Source: DASSKP01 sp035695045 | GTDB lineage: Bacteria; Actinomycetota; Actinomycetes; JAFAQI01 | DNA: 41,490 nucleotides | NCBI GenBank assembly: GCA_035695045.1 | Contig: DASSEX010000011.1 | Coordinates: 1-41,490 of the forward strand | Direction: 5' to 3' | Shown here: positions 1 through 8,190 of the stretch, piece after piece | Layout: the number at the start of each line of letters is the position of its first letter | Position numbering within the stretch: the stretch's first letter is position 1 | Position numbers and translations under genes: made by a program | The notes under the pieces: generated by a model | The model's database searches: none | What the model saw: the letters and a program-made list of their open reading frames with translations, nothing else | Told to the model about the DNA's origin: nothing

Positions 1-225
1 CTTGACCTCGACGACGGGGCCCTTCACCTTGATGCTGTCGATCTTGCCGACGCGCACCCCGAGGATGCGCACGTCGTTGCCGTTGTACAGGCCGATCGTG
101 CGGGTGAAGTACGCCGTGATGTGGTGGGCACCACCGCTGCCGCCGGCGAAGGCGATGCCCGCGCCCGATACGACGGCGACGAGCGCGGCGAGGACGGCGA
201 CCAGCGCGCGCATACGGCGGTTCAT
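1..225 (-). CDS. mceD: Mce family protein, MceD position (partial)
   Basis: This is the N-terminal 75 codons of an Mce (mammalian cell entry/MlaD-like) protein, cut by the left edge of the window. An ATG at 225 overlaps the upstream mceC stop as ATGA, which indicates translational coupling. The visible part has a short basic N-terminus, a hydrophobic segment at about residues 7-27 (membrane anchor or uncleaved signal), then the start of the MCE domain, with a YFTRTIGLY stretch and the GNDVRILGVRVGKI motif. That motif (G-D-V-R-..-G-V-.-V-G-.-I) recurs in the other Mce proteins here. Mce proteins form an extracytoplasmic hexamer or tunnel that passes lipids to the YrbE permease. Its fourth position in the operon suggests MceD. 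The rest of the protein and any mceE/mceF lie outside the window. Confidence 0.9.
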   Translation of the reverse strand, partial: MNRRMRALVAVLAALVAVVSGAGIAFAGGSGGAHHITAYFTRTIGLYNGNDVRILGVRVGKIDSIKVKGPVVEVK

Positions 226-1226
226 CGCTTGGCTCCGAACGGCGGGCACACCTTCTGGCCGGCCACGTCCAGGCATCCTTGTGCGACGCCACCCGGCAGG
301 TTCCACAGGGTGCTCTCGAACCAGCGGCCGTTGCCGAGCACGTCGGTGAAGTCACGGACGAACGGCGCGGTCAGGTGGATCGCCTCGTCGAGGTTGTCCT
401 GGTTGCGCTGGAGGATCGTCAGCGTCTGCTCCAGGTTGGCGAGCGCCGGCCCGATGATGGCGCGGTTGTCCCGGACGAGTCCGGCCAGCTGCTGTGAGAC
501 GGCAGTGGTGTCGACGAGCAGCTTGTGGACCACGACGCGCTGCTGGTAGACGGTCTGCAGGATCAGGTTGGAGTCGTTGATCAGCTTGGCGATCTCCGCA
601 TCGCGACTCGCCAGCGTGTTGGTCACGGCATTGGCCCGCGAGAGCAGGATGTGCAGCTGGCTGTCGCGTGAGGCGATGGACGTCGAGAGCCGTTGCAGAC
701 CGCGCAAGGAGTCGTGGACGTACGGCGGCGTCTGCTTGAAGGCGGCCGCGAGCGTGTCGAACGCCGTCGCGAGCTGCTTCTTGTCGATCTGGCCGGCTCG
801 CTCACCGAGACCGATGAACGCGTCGGTGACGTCGAGCGGTGTCGTCGTACGGGCCACGGGGATGTCGCCCTTGAGCGTGCCCATGCCCATCGGCGTCAGC
901 GCGACGTACTTCTGCCCCAGCAGCGTCTTGATCTTGATGTCCGCACGCGAGTCCTGACCGACGTCGACACCGGACACGCTGAGCCCGACGCGGACGACCG
1001 CGCCGTCGAGTGAGACGGAGGTGACCTTGCCGACCTTGACACCGGCCACCCGGACGTCGTCGCCGGTCTTCAGTCCGCTCGCGTCCGTGAACAGCGCGTG
1101 GTAGCTCGTGCCGCTGCCGATGAACGGCAGCTTGTCGGCGTTGAACGCCAGCAGGAGCATGGCGAGGATCACCGCGAGGCCGATCGCACCGATCGGCACC
1201 GGGTTGCGCTCACGGAACGGCGTCAT
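222..1226 (-). CDS. mceC: Mce family protein, MceC position
   Basis: This 334-residue Mce protein is a predicted subunit of the extracytoplasmic lipid channel of the Mce importer. I chose the ATG at 1226 because it overlaps the mceB stop (ATGA). An in-frame ATG six codons upstream lacks this coupling. A hydrophobic anchor lies near residues 10-30. The MCE domain follows, with a G-D-D-V-R-V-A-G-V-K-V-G-K-V motif near residues 50-65 and an LGQKYVAL stretch near 105. The middle is a long helical, low-complexity region with repeated Asn/Leu/Asp/Gln, as expected for the Cys/helical tunnel region. The C-terminus has two cysteines. The order in the operon (third mce gene) is the only basis for the letter C. 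The length is typical of actinobacterial Mce proteins. Confidence 0.93.
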   Translation of the reverse strand: MTPFRERNPVPIGAIGLAVILAMLLLAFNADKLPFIGSGTSYHALFTDASGLKTGDDVRVAGVKVGKVTSVSLDGAVVRVGLSVSGVDVGQDSRADIKIKTLLGQKYVALTPMGMGTLKGDIPVARTTTPLDVTDAFIGLGERAGQIDKKQLATAFDTLAAAFKQTPPYVHDSLRGLQRLSTSIASRDSQLHILLSRANAVTNTLASRDAEIAKLINDSNLILQTVYQQRVVVHKLLVDTTAVSQQLAGLVRDNRAIIGPALANLEQTLTILQRNQDNLDEAIHLTAPFVRDFTDVLGNGRWFESTLWNLPGGVAQGCLDVAGQKVCPPFGAKR

Positions 1227-2347
1227 GTGTGGCTCCCGCTGCACGCAGGGTTGTTGAGCGGGATGCTTGCGTTTTTCGGGCCGAGCGCCGCGCCGAGCTC
1301 ACCGGTCATCTCGAGGTCGCACAGGTAGAAGTTGAAGAACGAGCCGTAGGTCGCCGTGCGAAGAAGCTGGATCAGCTTCGTCGGCGCCCTGTGGAGGTAC
1401 TCGTCGAGGGTGTTCGGTCCCTTGCAGCTGTTGTTGGCGAACCGCGGCACCTGCGGCGTGATCTTGTTCTTGTCGGTCGTCGGGTAGAGGTAGCCCGGGC
1501 AGTTCTTCGTCGTGTTGAGCGTGCGGGCGATGGCACCCAGGTTGGAGATGTCACTGGGAAGGTAGGGCCGGATCTGCTGAAGCAGCAGCGCGCTGTTGCT
1601 GGCGAGGTCGTCGATGTTGCCGAGTGACGCGGCGATCGTGTTGCGGTCACTCGCGAGGCCGGACACCAGCCGTTGCAGCTGCACGATCAGCTGGTTGAGA
1701 CCGGCGTCGCGCTTCTGGACCGTGTCGAGCACGTTGACGAGGTTGTTGACGACCTGCCCGATGACCACGTCGCGGTCCGCAACCGTGTTGGTCAGCGTGG
1801 CCGACTTCGCAGCGAGGTCGGCGAGCGTGCCGCCTTCACCCTGCAGCGTCTTGATGATCTCGAGCGCGAACGCGTTGACGTCGTTGGGCGTCAGCGCCTT
1901 GAACAACGGCCGGAAGCCGTTGAACAGCGCCGTCAGGTCGAGTGCCGGCGAGGTGTGGTCGAGGCCGATGAAGCCGCCCTTCGGCACCGGCGTCGGGTCT
2001 CCGGGCTGTTCGACGATGGCGATGTAGCGCTGGCCGACCAGGTTGAGGTACCGCATCTGCAGCCGGTCGGACTTGTGGAGCACGACGTCCTGGTCGAGCG
2101 AGAAGGTGACCTTCGCGTAGTGCTGGTTGACGACCGTGATGGAGTTGACCGTGCCGACCCGTACGCCGGCTGCACGCACGCTGTCTCCGGAGAGCAGACC
2201 CGTGACGTCGGTGAACTCTGCGGAGTAGCTGCGCGTCGCGCCGAAGGTGCGGTTGCTGATGGTGACGCCGAGCACGAAGGTGGCGAGCACCGTCACCAGC
2301 GCGAAGATCATCAGCTTGATGAACGCCGAGAGCGTGTGGCCCTTCAT
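1223..2347 (-). CDS. mceB: Mce family protein, MceB position
   Basis: This 374-residue Mce protein is the second in the operon. The ATG at 2347 overlaps the mceA stop (ATGA). A hydrophobic segment at about residues 10-30 (ALVTVLATFVLGV) is followed by an MCE domain with a GDSVRAAGVRVGTV motif and an LNLVGQRYIAI segment. A long predicted helical region follows, rich in Leu, Asn, Asp and Gln. The C-terminal 100 residues contain several cysteines (NTTKNCPGY, NNSCKGP, FYLCDLE, NPACSG) that could form disulfides outside the membrane. The role inferred from the family is structural subunit of a hexameric lipid-conducting tube linked to the YrbE permease. Substrate (sterol, fatty acid, phospholipid) cannot be told from sequence. 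Confidence 0.94.
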   Translation of the reverse strand: MKGHTLSAFIKLMIFALVTVLATFVLGVTISNRTFGATRSYSAEFTDVTGLLSGDSVRAAGVRVGTVNSITVVNQHYAKVTFSLDQDVVLHKSDRLQMRYLNLVGQRYIAIVEQPGDPTPVPKGGFIGLDHTSPALDLTALFNGFRPLFKALTPNDVNAFALEIIKTLQGEGGTLADLAAKSATLTNTVADRDVVIGQVVNNLVNVLDTVQKRDAGLNQLIVQLQRLVSGLASDRNTIAASLGNIDDLASNSALLLQQIRPYLPSDISNLGAIARTLNTTKNCPGYLYPTTDKNKITPQVPRFANNSCKGPNTLDEYLHRAPTKLIQLLRTATYGSFFNFYLCDLEMTGELGAALGPKNASIPLNNPACSGSHT

Positions 2348-3792
2348 GCGAGGGTCACCGCCATCCCGCGCAGCATCGGCCCGATCAGCAGGTCGGTGAG
2401 GCTCGCACCCGCCGTGGACTCGACGCCCGTGAACGGCGCCATCAGTCCCGCGACGAACTGTTGCTCGGCAGGCGAGCCCACATCACCGCGGCGGTCGAGC
2501 GAGTAGCCGGCCGGGTTGATGCCACCGAGCCCACCGAGTCCGCTGAGCGCGCTCGTCGAGGACTTCTTGGTGGAGGCGCCACCGGCCGGCGTCGCGCCAC
2601 TGCTCTGCGGCACGGTGCAGCTCGGCCCCTGCTGGCCGGCGTAGCCACCGCACTGGTAGTTGTCGCTCGGGTGCTGGCCTGGGTAGCGCTCCATCACCGG
2701 GTGCAGGCCGTGGCTGCCGTAAGGGAGGCCGTAGCAGTTGGGCGGCAGCACCATCGACGTGATGTCCGACTTCTTCGGCCTGTCGTTGGGACCATAGGGC
2801 CCGCGGTCTCCGACGGGTGTGAGCGTGATGTGCAGGTAAGGGCCCTGGCCGAACGTCTGCTCCAGCCGGGTGCGGTCGTAGATGGCCAGGCCGTTGGGCA
2901 GGCATTCGAGCACGATGGAGTACTTCGCGTAGAGGTCGGCGACCGGCTGGCTGACGTCGGCCAGCTTGATCAGCCGGTCGGCGTTGTTGCCGAACACGCG
3001 GGTGGCCGTCTCCGCGAAGTCCTGCGACCCGGTGAGGAACTGCGCGTAGACGTCCTGCTTCGCGGTGAACGTCCGCGCGTTGGCGCTGAAGTTGCGCAGC
3101 GTCGCGAGCAGGTCCGGCGCGGCATCGGCGTAGTTGCTGGCCATGTCGGCGAGCGCCGAGATGTCGTGCTGGAAGTTGGGCATGTCCGGGTTGAAGCGGC
3201 TGAAGTAGGTGTTGACCAGCTCGAGGTTGTGGCCGAGCGCGTCGCCGCGGCCGCGCAGCGCGGACGCGAGGTTCGACAACGTCACCGAGAGCTCGGCCGG
3301 CTGCAGCGTGCGGAGCAGCGGCACCAGGTGGCTGAACACCGTCTGCAGCTCGATCGCCGTCTTCGAGTGGTCCTGCTGGATGACGTCCCCAGCGCGAAGG
3401 TGCTGCTGCACCGTGGGGCTCGTGCCCGGCGGGCGCACCAGCTCGACGAACTTCTCGCCGAACAGCGTCTTCGGAAGGATCCGCGCCTCGACGTCGGCGG
3501 GGATCTCGCTGAGCTTGCTCTTGTCGATCTGCAACGTCATCCGCGCGTGGTCACCGCTGACGCTCACGCCGCTCACCCGGCCGACCAGGATGCCGTTGAG
3601 CTTGACGTCAGCGGGGACGACCAGCTGGTTGCCGATGCGGTCGGCGTCGAGCGTGACCTTCGCCGACGACTGCCACGGCAGCGACTTGTTGTAGACGGCG
3701 ACCGTGAACCCGAGCAGCGCAGCGACGACCGCGAGGAACGCGACGCCTTGCAGACGTCGCTTCACTCGCAGCGCGCGATCGGACCGGGACAT
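2344..3792 (-). CDS. mceA: Mce family protein, MceA position
   Basis: This 482-residue protein is the first Mce gene after the two permeases, beginning 7 nt after the yrbEB stop. The N-terminus is basic (RVKRRLQG), with a hydrophobic helix at about residues 15-32. The MCE domain follows, with a V-K-L-N-G-I-L-V-G-R-V motif and a LPKTLFGEKFVEL loop, which is close to the MceA consensus. The protein is longer than the other Mce subunits. It carries a Gly/Ser-rich linker near residues 395-425 and an extra C-terminal segment ending in LIGPMLRGMAVTLA. Four cysteines lie between about 290 and 385. MceA subunits are the largest in this family in actinobacteria and are thought to face the lipid donor or receptor side. 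Confidence 0.94.
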   Translation of the reverse strand: MSRSDRALRVKRRLQGVAFLAVVAALLGFTVAVYNKSLPWQSSAKVTLDADRIGNQLVVPADVKLNGILVGRVSGVSVSGDHARMTLQIDKSKLSEIPADVEARILPKTLFGEKFVELVRPPGTSPTVQQHLRAGDVIQQDHSKTAIELQTVFSHLVPLLRTLQPAELSVTLSNLASALRGRGDALGHNLELVNTYFSRFNPDMPNFQHDISALADMASNYADAAPDLLATLRNFSANARTFTAKQDVYAQFLTGSQDFAETATRVFGNNADRLIKLADVSQPVADLYAKYSIVLECLPNGLAIYDRTRLEQTFGQGPYLHITLTPVGDRGPYGPNDRPKKSDITSMVLPPNCYGLPYGSHGLHPVMERYPGQHPSDNYQCGGYAGQQGPSCTVPQSSGATPAGGASTKKSSTSALSGLGGLGGINPAGYSLDRRGDVGSPAEQQFVAGLMAPFTGVESTAGASLTDLLIGPMLRGMAVTLA

Positions 3793-3799
3793 GGTGCTG

Positions 3800-4657
3800 C
3801 TACCCCGCGATCCGGACGGTCGTGTTGGCGCCCCAGAGCGCCAGGCTCAGGAAGAGGTCGATCACGTTGATGGCGACGATCGACGTGCGGACCGCGCGGC
3901 CGACCGCGACACCGACGCCTGCCGGGCCACCGCGGGCGAAGTAGCCGTAGTAGCAGTGGATCAGCATGATCACGATCGAGAAGATGATGACCTTGAGGAA
4001 CGAGTAGAAGACGTCCACCGGCACCAGGAACTGGTGGAAGTAGTGGTCGTAGGTGCCGCCGGACTGGTGGAAGTAGTCGACGACGATGAACTTCGTCGCG
4101 AAGTACGACGCGAACAGGCCGACGACGTAGAGCGGGATGACCGCGACCAGGCCGGCGATGAGACGGGTCGTGACCAGGTAGGGCACCGACGGGATGCCCA
4201 TCACCTCGAGCGCGTCGACCTCCTCGCTGATCCTCATCGCGCCGAGCTGGGCGGTGAAGCCCGCGCCCACCGTGGCTGTCAGTGCCAGGCCGGCGACCAG
4301 GGGCGCGATCTCACGCGTGTTGAAGTAGGCCGAGATGAAGCCGGCGAACGCGGAGATGCCGATCTGGTTGAGGCCCTGGTAGCCCTCGAGGCCGACCTCG
4401 GTGCCGGTGAAGAACGTCATGAACATGATGACGCCGACCGAGCCACCGATCACCGCAAGTGCACCCGACCCGAGCGACACCTCGGCGATGAGCCGCGCGA
4501 CCTCCTTCTTGTAGGAGATCAGCGCACGCCAGCTCCAGCCGATCGCACGGCCGTAGAACGACAGCTGCTCGCCGAGGTCCTCGAGAGCGTCCAGCGGCTT
4601 GTTGACGGCCGGGCGCAGGAAGCGCAGCGGCCGCGGCAGCGAAACGGTCGTCGCCAT
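3800..4657 (-). CDS. yrbEB: YrbE/MlaE-family ABC permease B of the Mce system
   Basis: This 285-residue MlaE-family permease is one of the two transmembrane subunits of the Mce ABC importer. The ATG at 4657 overlaps the yrbEA stop by one base. The family core is present: a GLALTATVGAGFTAQLGAMRISEEVDALEVMG stretch (given here only as landmarks; the key part is the coupling helix MRISEEVDALEVMGIP near residues 140-155) that contacts the ATPase. About five hydrophobic helices are seen, including VIGGSVGVIMFM, LVAVIPLYVVGLFASYF and VIIFSIVIMLIH. It pairs with yrbEA and mceG encoded just upstream. Length and spacing are normal for actinobacterial YrbE-B proteins. Confidence 0.96.
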   Translation of the reverse strand: MATTVSLPRPLRFLRPAVNKPLDALEDLGEQLSFYGRAIGWSWRALISYKKEVARLIAEVSLGSGALAVIGGSVGVIMFMTFFTGTEVGLEGYQGLNQIGISAFAGFISAYFNTREIAPLVAGLALTATVGAGFTAQLGAMRISEEVDALEVMGIPSVPYLVTTRLIAGLVAVIPLYVVGLFASYFATKFIVVDYFHQSGGTYDHYFHQFLVPVDVFYSFLKVIIFSIVIMLIHCYYGYFARGGPAGVGVAVGRAVRTSIVAINVIDLFLSLALWGANTTVRIAG

Positions 4658-5445
4658 CAGATGGCCTTCTGCGGGACGACCTGGAAGTAGACCGTCGTCA
4701 CGATGAAGTTGACGACGAACAGCAGCATGAAGGCGATGATCACCGACTGGTTGACGGCGTCGCCCACACCCTTCGGGCCACCCTTCGGGTTGAGGCCCTT
4801 GTACGACGCCACCATCGCGGCGAGCGCACCGAAGATGAGCGCCTTCAGCTCACCGACCCAGAGGTCCGGGAGCTGGGCGAGCGCGGTGAACGAGGCGATG
4901 TAAGCGCCCGGCGTGCCGTGCTGCAGGAGGACGTTGAAGGTGTAGCCGCCCATGACACCGACGACGGAGACCAGCCCGTTGAGCAGCACCGCGACGAACA
5001 TGCTGGCGAACACCCGCGGGACGACCAGGCGCTCGATCGGAGAGATGCCGAGCACCTCCATCGCGTCGATCTCGTCGCGGATCTTGCGGCTGCCGAGGTC
5101 GGCGCAGATGGCCGATCCGCCGGCGCCGGAGATCAGCAGCGCGCAGACGATCGGCGCCGCCTCGCGGATGATCGCGAGGACGGCGGCCGAACCGGTGAAC
5201 GACTGCGCGCCGACCTGGCGCGAAAGGTTGCCGATCTGCAGCGCGATGACCGCGCCGAAGGGAATGGAGACGAGCGCGGTCGGCAGGATCGTGACGCTCG
5301 CGAGGAACCACGCCTGCTCGATCGCCTCACGCCACTGGAACCGGCGGTGGACGATCGACCGGAACAGCTGCACGACCGTGTCGAGGCAGAGCGCGAAGAA
5401 GTTGCCGCTCTGACGCAGCGGTGCGGTCAGCGTTGCAGAGGTCAT
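4657..5445 (-). CDS. yrbEA: YrbE/MlaE-family ABC permease A of the Mce system
   Basis: This 262-residue MlaE-family permease is the first permease of the Mce importer. The ATG at 5445 overlaps the mceG stop at 5442 (ATGA). The hallmark region REAAPIVCALLISGAGG followed by a cytoplasmic coupling helix (SRKIRDEIDAMEVLGISP) lies near residues 94-130. A GLNPKGGPKGVGDAVN stretch near the C-terminus also matches the family. Several long hydrophobic helices are present. The direct coupling to the ATPase gene argues that MceG here serves this operon, unlike M. tuberculosis where mkl is separate from the mce operons. Confidence 0.96.
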   Translation of the reverse strand: MTSATLTAPLRQSGNFFALCLDTVVQLFRSIVHRRFQWREAIEQAWFLASVTILPTALVSIPFGAVIALQIGNLSRQVGAQSFTGSAAVLAIIREAAPIVCALLISGAGGSAICADLGSRKIRDEIDAMEVLGISPIERLVVPRVFASMFVAVLLNGLVSVVGVMGGYTFNVLLQHGTPGAYIASFTALAQLPDLWVGELKALIFGALAAMVASYKGLNPKGGPKGVGDAVNQSVIIAFMLLFVVNFIVTTVYFQVVPQKAI

Positions 5446-6629
5446 GACTCGTCGCTGTCCGAGGTCGAGGGGGCGGCGCGCTTCGACGCCCGCTTCGCGG
5501 CGGTCTTCTTCGCCGGCGAACGGCGAAGCCGCTGCGTCGGCTCGCCATCGGTCTCGTCCGGATATGCGTCGTCGGACGACTCCTCGGACTGGCGGGAGAC
5601 GAGGCGGACGGATCCGCCCTCGCGGGACTTCTGCTCCTCGCCGCCTCCGGTGGACGCCGGCGGGGCGAAGCCGGCGGAGTTCGCGTAGCTGCCCTCACCG
5701 CTGAACGACCCGGGCGGCGGCTCGACGTTGTTCTCCTTGAGCCACTGCCCGGCCTCGCGCTGGGTGCGTCGCTTCTCACCGTTGCTCGGCGCGATCTGCG
5801 GCGGGATCGGCGGCAGCGGCGGCAGCTCCTCGCCCTCTTCCTTCTCGGCGGCGAGCTCGGCGGCGTCCTTCTCCTCCGCCATGCCGATCGGACCCTGCCG
5901 GCGGGCGTTGAGGAACTGCCGGACCACGGGCTCCTGGCTGGACAGCAGCATCTCGCGGGGGCCGAACATCGCCAGGTGGCGGCGGTACAGCAGCCCGATG
6001 TTGTCCGGAACCGTGCGCGCCGTGTTGATGTCGTGCGTGACGATGAGCATCGTCGCCTCGATCTGCGCGTTGAGGTCGACGATCAGCTGGTTGAGGTAGG
6101 CCGTGCGGACCGGGTCGAGGCCGGAGTCCGGCTCGTCGAAGAGCAGGATCTCGGGGTCGAGCACCAGCGCGCGAGCCAGTCCGGCGCGCTTGCGCATGCC
6201 GCCGGAGATCTCGCCGGGGAGCTTCTCCTCCGCACCGGTCAGACCGGTGAGCTCGAGCTTCTCCATCACGATGCGCTTGATGTCCGACTCGTTCTTCTTC
6301 GTGTGCTCGCGCAGCGGGAAGGCGACGTTGTCGAAGATCGTCATCGAGCCGAAGAGCGCGCCGTCCTGGAACAGGACGCCGAACATCTTGCGGACCTCGT
6401 AGAGCTCGCGCTCGGAGACGTTGGGGACGTCCTTGCCCTCGATCCACACGTGACCCCGGTCCGGCCGCAGCAGGCCGACGAGGTGCTTCAGGAAGACCGA
6501 TTTGCCCGTTCCGGAGGGCCCCAGGAGCACGGAGATCTCGCCCTTGGGCAGCGTGAGAGACACGTTCTCCCAGATCACCTGGCGGCCGAAGGACTTGCTC
6601 AGTCCTTCGACCTTGATCTCAACGCCCAC
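5442..6629 (-). CDS. mkl: Mce-system ABC ATPase MceG/Mkl with long disordered tail
   Basis: ATP-binding subunit that powers the YrbE/Mce lipid importer. I chose a GTG at 6629 (395 residues). It is preceded by a GGAAGG ribosome site, and homology to ABC proteins begins right there (VEIKVEGLSKSFG). The longer in-frame ATG at 6686 would add an Arg-rich extension with no family match. Walker A is GPSGTGKS (residues 37-44), the signature is SGGMRKRAGLARAL, and Walker B is ILLFDEPDSGLDP. The ATPase core ends near residue 245. About 150 further residues are low-complexity: Glu/Ala-rich, then Pro-rich, then a Ser/Asp-rich part and a Lys/Arg/Ala tail ending TSDSDES. Mkl proteins commonly have C-terminal extensions, but this one looks unusually long and disordered. 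Confidence 0.95.
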   Translation of the reverse strand: MGVEIKVEGLSKSFGRQVIWENVSLTLPKGEISVLLGPSGTGKSVFLKHLVGLLRPDRGHVWIEGKDVPNVSERELYEVRKMFGVLFQDGALFGSMTIFDNVAFPLREHTKKNESDIKRIVMEKLELTGLTGAEEKLPGEISGGMRKRAGLARALVLDPEILLFDEPDSGLDPVRTAYLNQLIVDLNAQIEATMLIVTHDINTARTVPDNIGLLYRRHLAMFGPREMLLSSQEPVVRQFLNARRQGPIGMAEEKDAAELAAEKEEGEELPPLPPIPPQIAPSNGEKRRTQREAGQWLKENNVEPPPGSFSGEGSYANSAGFAPPASTGGGEEQKSREGGSVRLVSRQSEESSDDAYPDETDGEPTQRLRRSPAKKTAAKRASKRAAPSTSDSDES

Positions 6630-6827
6630 GCACGCCTGCCTTCCGCGCCCTCGTCGCCCGGCGGACGACAGCATCGACCGGGCCACTGGGGGCCTCGCCG
6701 GATGTAACGAAGAACTTCTCCACCGGTGACGGATCTCCTGTGAGCGCCGTCACAGCGCAGGAGGAGGCTACCCGTCGGTAGTACATGTGGGTCACCTACC
6801 CCGGCTGATCAAGCACTGGGGGATTAC

Positions 6828-6854
6828 CCCCTGGTGACTCTTTCTCACCAGGGG
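6828..6854. promoter_or_regulatory. Perfect inverted repeat upstream of mceG
   Basis: The arms CCCCTGGTGA (6828-6837) and TCACCAGGGG (6845-6854) are perfect 10-base complements around a 7-base spacer. A GGGGG run at 6818-6822 can pair with the CCCCC at 6827-6831 instead, so two alternative hairpins are possible. The element lies in the 309-base stretch 6630-6938, which has no gene. It may be an operator for the mce operon or an RNA structure in its leader. No clear -35/-10 pair could be assigned in this stretch. Confidence 0.55.
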
Positions 6855-6938
6855 CACGACTGCGACTTCGACGTGTTCGGCGATGATCTTGACGGGGACG
6901 TACGACGACCAACCGCGCAAATCCTGCCGAGGACGCGC

Positions 6939-6972
6939 AAAGGCGCCCCGCGGATTTCCGTGGGGCGCCTTT
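6939..6972 (-). terminator. Terminator after rplL
   Basis: An inverted repeat lies 13 bases past the rplL stop. The arms AAAGGCGCCCC and GGGGCGCCTTT are joined by an inner CGG/CCG stem and a 4-base loop, giving about 15 pairs with one G-T wobble. On the minus strand the stem ends in TTT. It separates the rplJL unit from the mce operon, so mceG probably has its own promoter. Confidence 0.8.
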
Positions 6973-6985
6973 GGTGGAGCGGGAG

Positions 6986-7381
6986 TTACTTGACCGTGAC
7001 GGCGGCGCCGGCGCCCTCGAGCGCCTCCTTCGCCTTGTCCGCGGTCTCCTTGTTGGCCTTCTCGAGGACCGTCTTCGGCGCGCCGTCGACGAGGTCCTTG
7101 GCCTCCTTCAGGCCCAGGCTGGTCAGCTCGCGCACGACCTTGATGACCTGGATCTTCTTGTCGCCCGCGGAGTCGAGGATGACGTCGAACTCGTCCTGGT
7201 CGGCGCTGGCCTCCTCGCCACCGCCACCGCCACCGCCGGCGGCCGGAGCCGCGGCAACGGCGACCGGCGCGGCAGCGGTCACGCCGAAGGTCTCCTCGAA
7301 CTGCTTCACGAGGTCGGAGATCTCGATGAGCGACTTCTCCTTGAGCGCCTCGATGATCTCGTCGTTGGTCAGGGTTGCCAT
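6986..7381 (-). CDS. rplL: 50S ribosomal protein L7/L12
   Basis: 131-residue L7/L12 of the ribosomal stalk, which recruits translation factors to the ribosome. Residues 1-35 form the dimerising N-terminal domain (NDEIIEALKEKSLIEISDLV). A hinge of Ala/Pro/Gly follows, with an exceptional run of seven glycines near residues 49-55. The C-terminal domain contains the conserved EFDVIL, KIQVIKVVRE and LGLKEAKDLVDGAP segments. The ATG at 7381 has a GAAGGAG ribosome site about 8 bases upstream. It follows rplJ by 12 bases and is the last gene of the rplJL unit, ending at a strong hairpin. Confidence 0.98.
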   Translation of the reverse strand: MATLTNDEIIEALKEKSLIEISDLVKQFEETFGVTAAAPVAVAAAPAAGGGGGGGEEASADQDEFDVILDSAGDKKIQVIKVVRELTSLGLKEAKDLVDGAPKTVLEKANKETADKAKEALEGAGAAVTVK

Positions 7382-7393
7382 GGAAATCTCCTT

Positions 7394-8158
7394 CTAGCTG
7401 GCGGACGTCGCGTCGCCGGCGACATCGGTCTCGGGGTCTACGTCAGTGGCGTCGGCCACCGCCTGGGCGGCAGCGCCTTCATCGCCTGCCGCCTCCGCGG
7501 CGGTGGTGTCCGGGGTCTCCTCGACACCGGGTGAACCGTCGGTGGACATCTCGGCCTCGGCGGTTGCCTCGGCCGGCTCGCCGTCCGTCGTCGCCTCCGC
7601 GGCGGCCGCCGGCGTACCGGCCCCACCGCGCAGGATGCTCGGGTCGGCCTCTGCCTTCGCCGCAAGCGCGCCCAGCACCCGGGCGAACTGCGACAGCGGA
7701 GCCGCCAGCGCGCTGGCCAGCTTCTGCGCCGGCGCGTTGAGGCCGCCGGCCAGCTTGGCGAGCAGCACCTCGCGCGACTCGAGGTCGGCGAGCTTGCGCA
7801 CCTCGTCCGCGGTGAGCGGGCGACCGTCGAGGACGCCGCCCTTGACCACGAGCAGCGGGTGCGCCTTGGCGAAGTCGCGCAGGCCCTTCGCCACGACCAC
7901 CGGGTCACCGGTGACGAACGCGACCGCCGACGGTCCCTGCAGCAGCGGCTCGAGGGTGTCGACCCCCGCCTCCCGGGCGGCGATCTTCGTGAGGGTGTTC
8001 TTGACCACGGCGTAGGTCGCGTTGCCCGCAAGCGAGCGACGCAGCTCCTTCAGCTGAGCGACCGTCAGCCCGCGGTACTCCGTGAGAACTGCTGCGGAGG
8101 ACTCGCGGAACGACTCGGTCAGCTCAGCGACCGCGGCGGCCTTGTCCGGCCTGGCCAT
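7394..8158 (-). CDS. rplJ: 50S ribosomal protein L10 with long acidic C-terminal tail
   Basis: L10 anchors the L7/L12 dimers to 23S rRNA and usually represses its own operon through an RNA leader. The ATG at 8158 begins MARPDKAAAVAEL, the normal L10 start, after an AAGGGAG-type ribosome site. Core motifs are present: EYRGLTVAQLKELRRSL, YAVVKNTLTKIA and FVTGDP. The protein is 254 residues, whereas most L10 proteins are about 165-180. From about residue 178 the sequence becomes a low-complexity Ala/Thr/Glu/Asp/Pro tail without aromatic residues. The frame is open and codon use is consistent, so the tail appears genuine rather than a frameshift. An L10-leader-type structure precedes the gene. 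Confidence 0.97.
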   Translation of the reverse strand: MARPDKAAAVAELTESFRESSAAVLTEYRGLTVAQLKELRRSLAGNATYAVVKNTLTKIAAREAGVDTLEPLLQGPSAVAFVTGDPVVVAKGLRDFAKAHPLLVVKGGVLDGRPLTADEVRKLADLESREVLLAKLAGGLNAPAQKLASALAAPLSQFARVLGALAAKAEADPSILRGGAGTPAAAAEATTDGEPAEATAEAEMSTDGSPGVEETPDTTAAEAAGDEGAAAQAVADATDVDPETDVAGDATSAS

Positions 8159-8190
8159 TCGGCTCCCTTCAGTGGTCCGTAACGCCGAAA

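Noticed and set aside
2461..3870. Long plus-strand open frame antisense to mceA
   Set aside because: High GC makes long antisense frames common. The translation is Arg/Val/Glu-rich without domain similarity and mceA on the other strand is clear.
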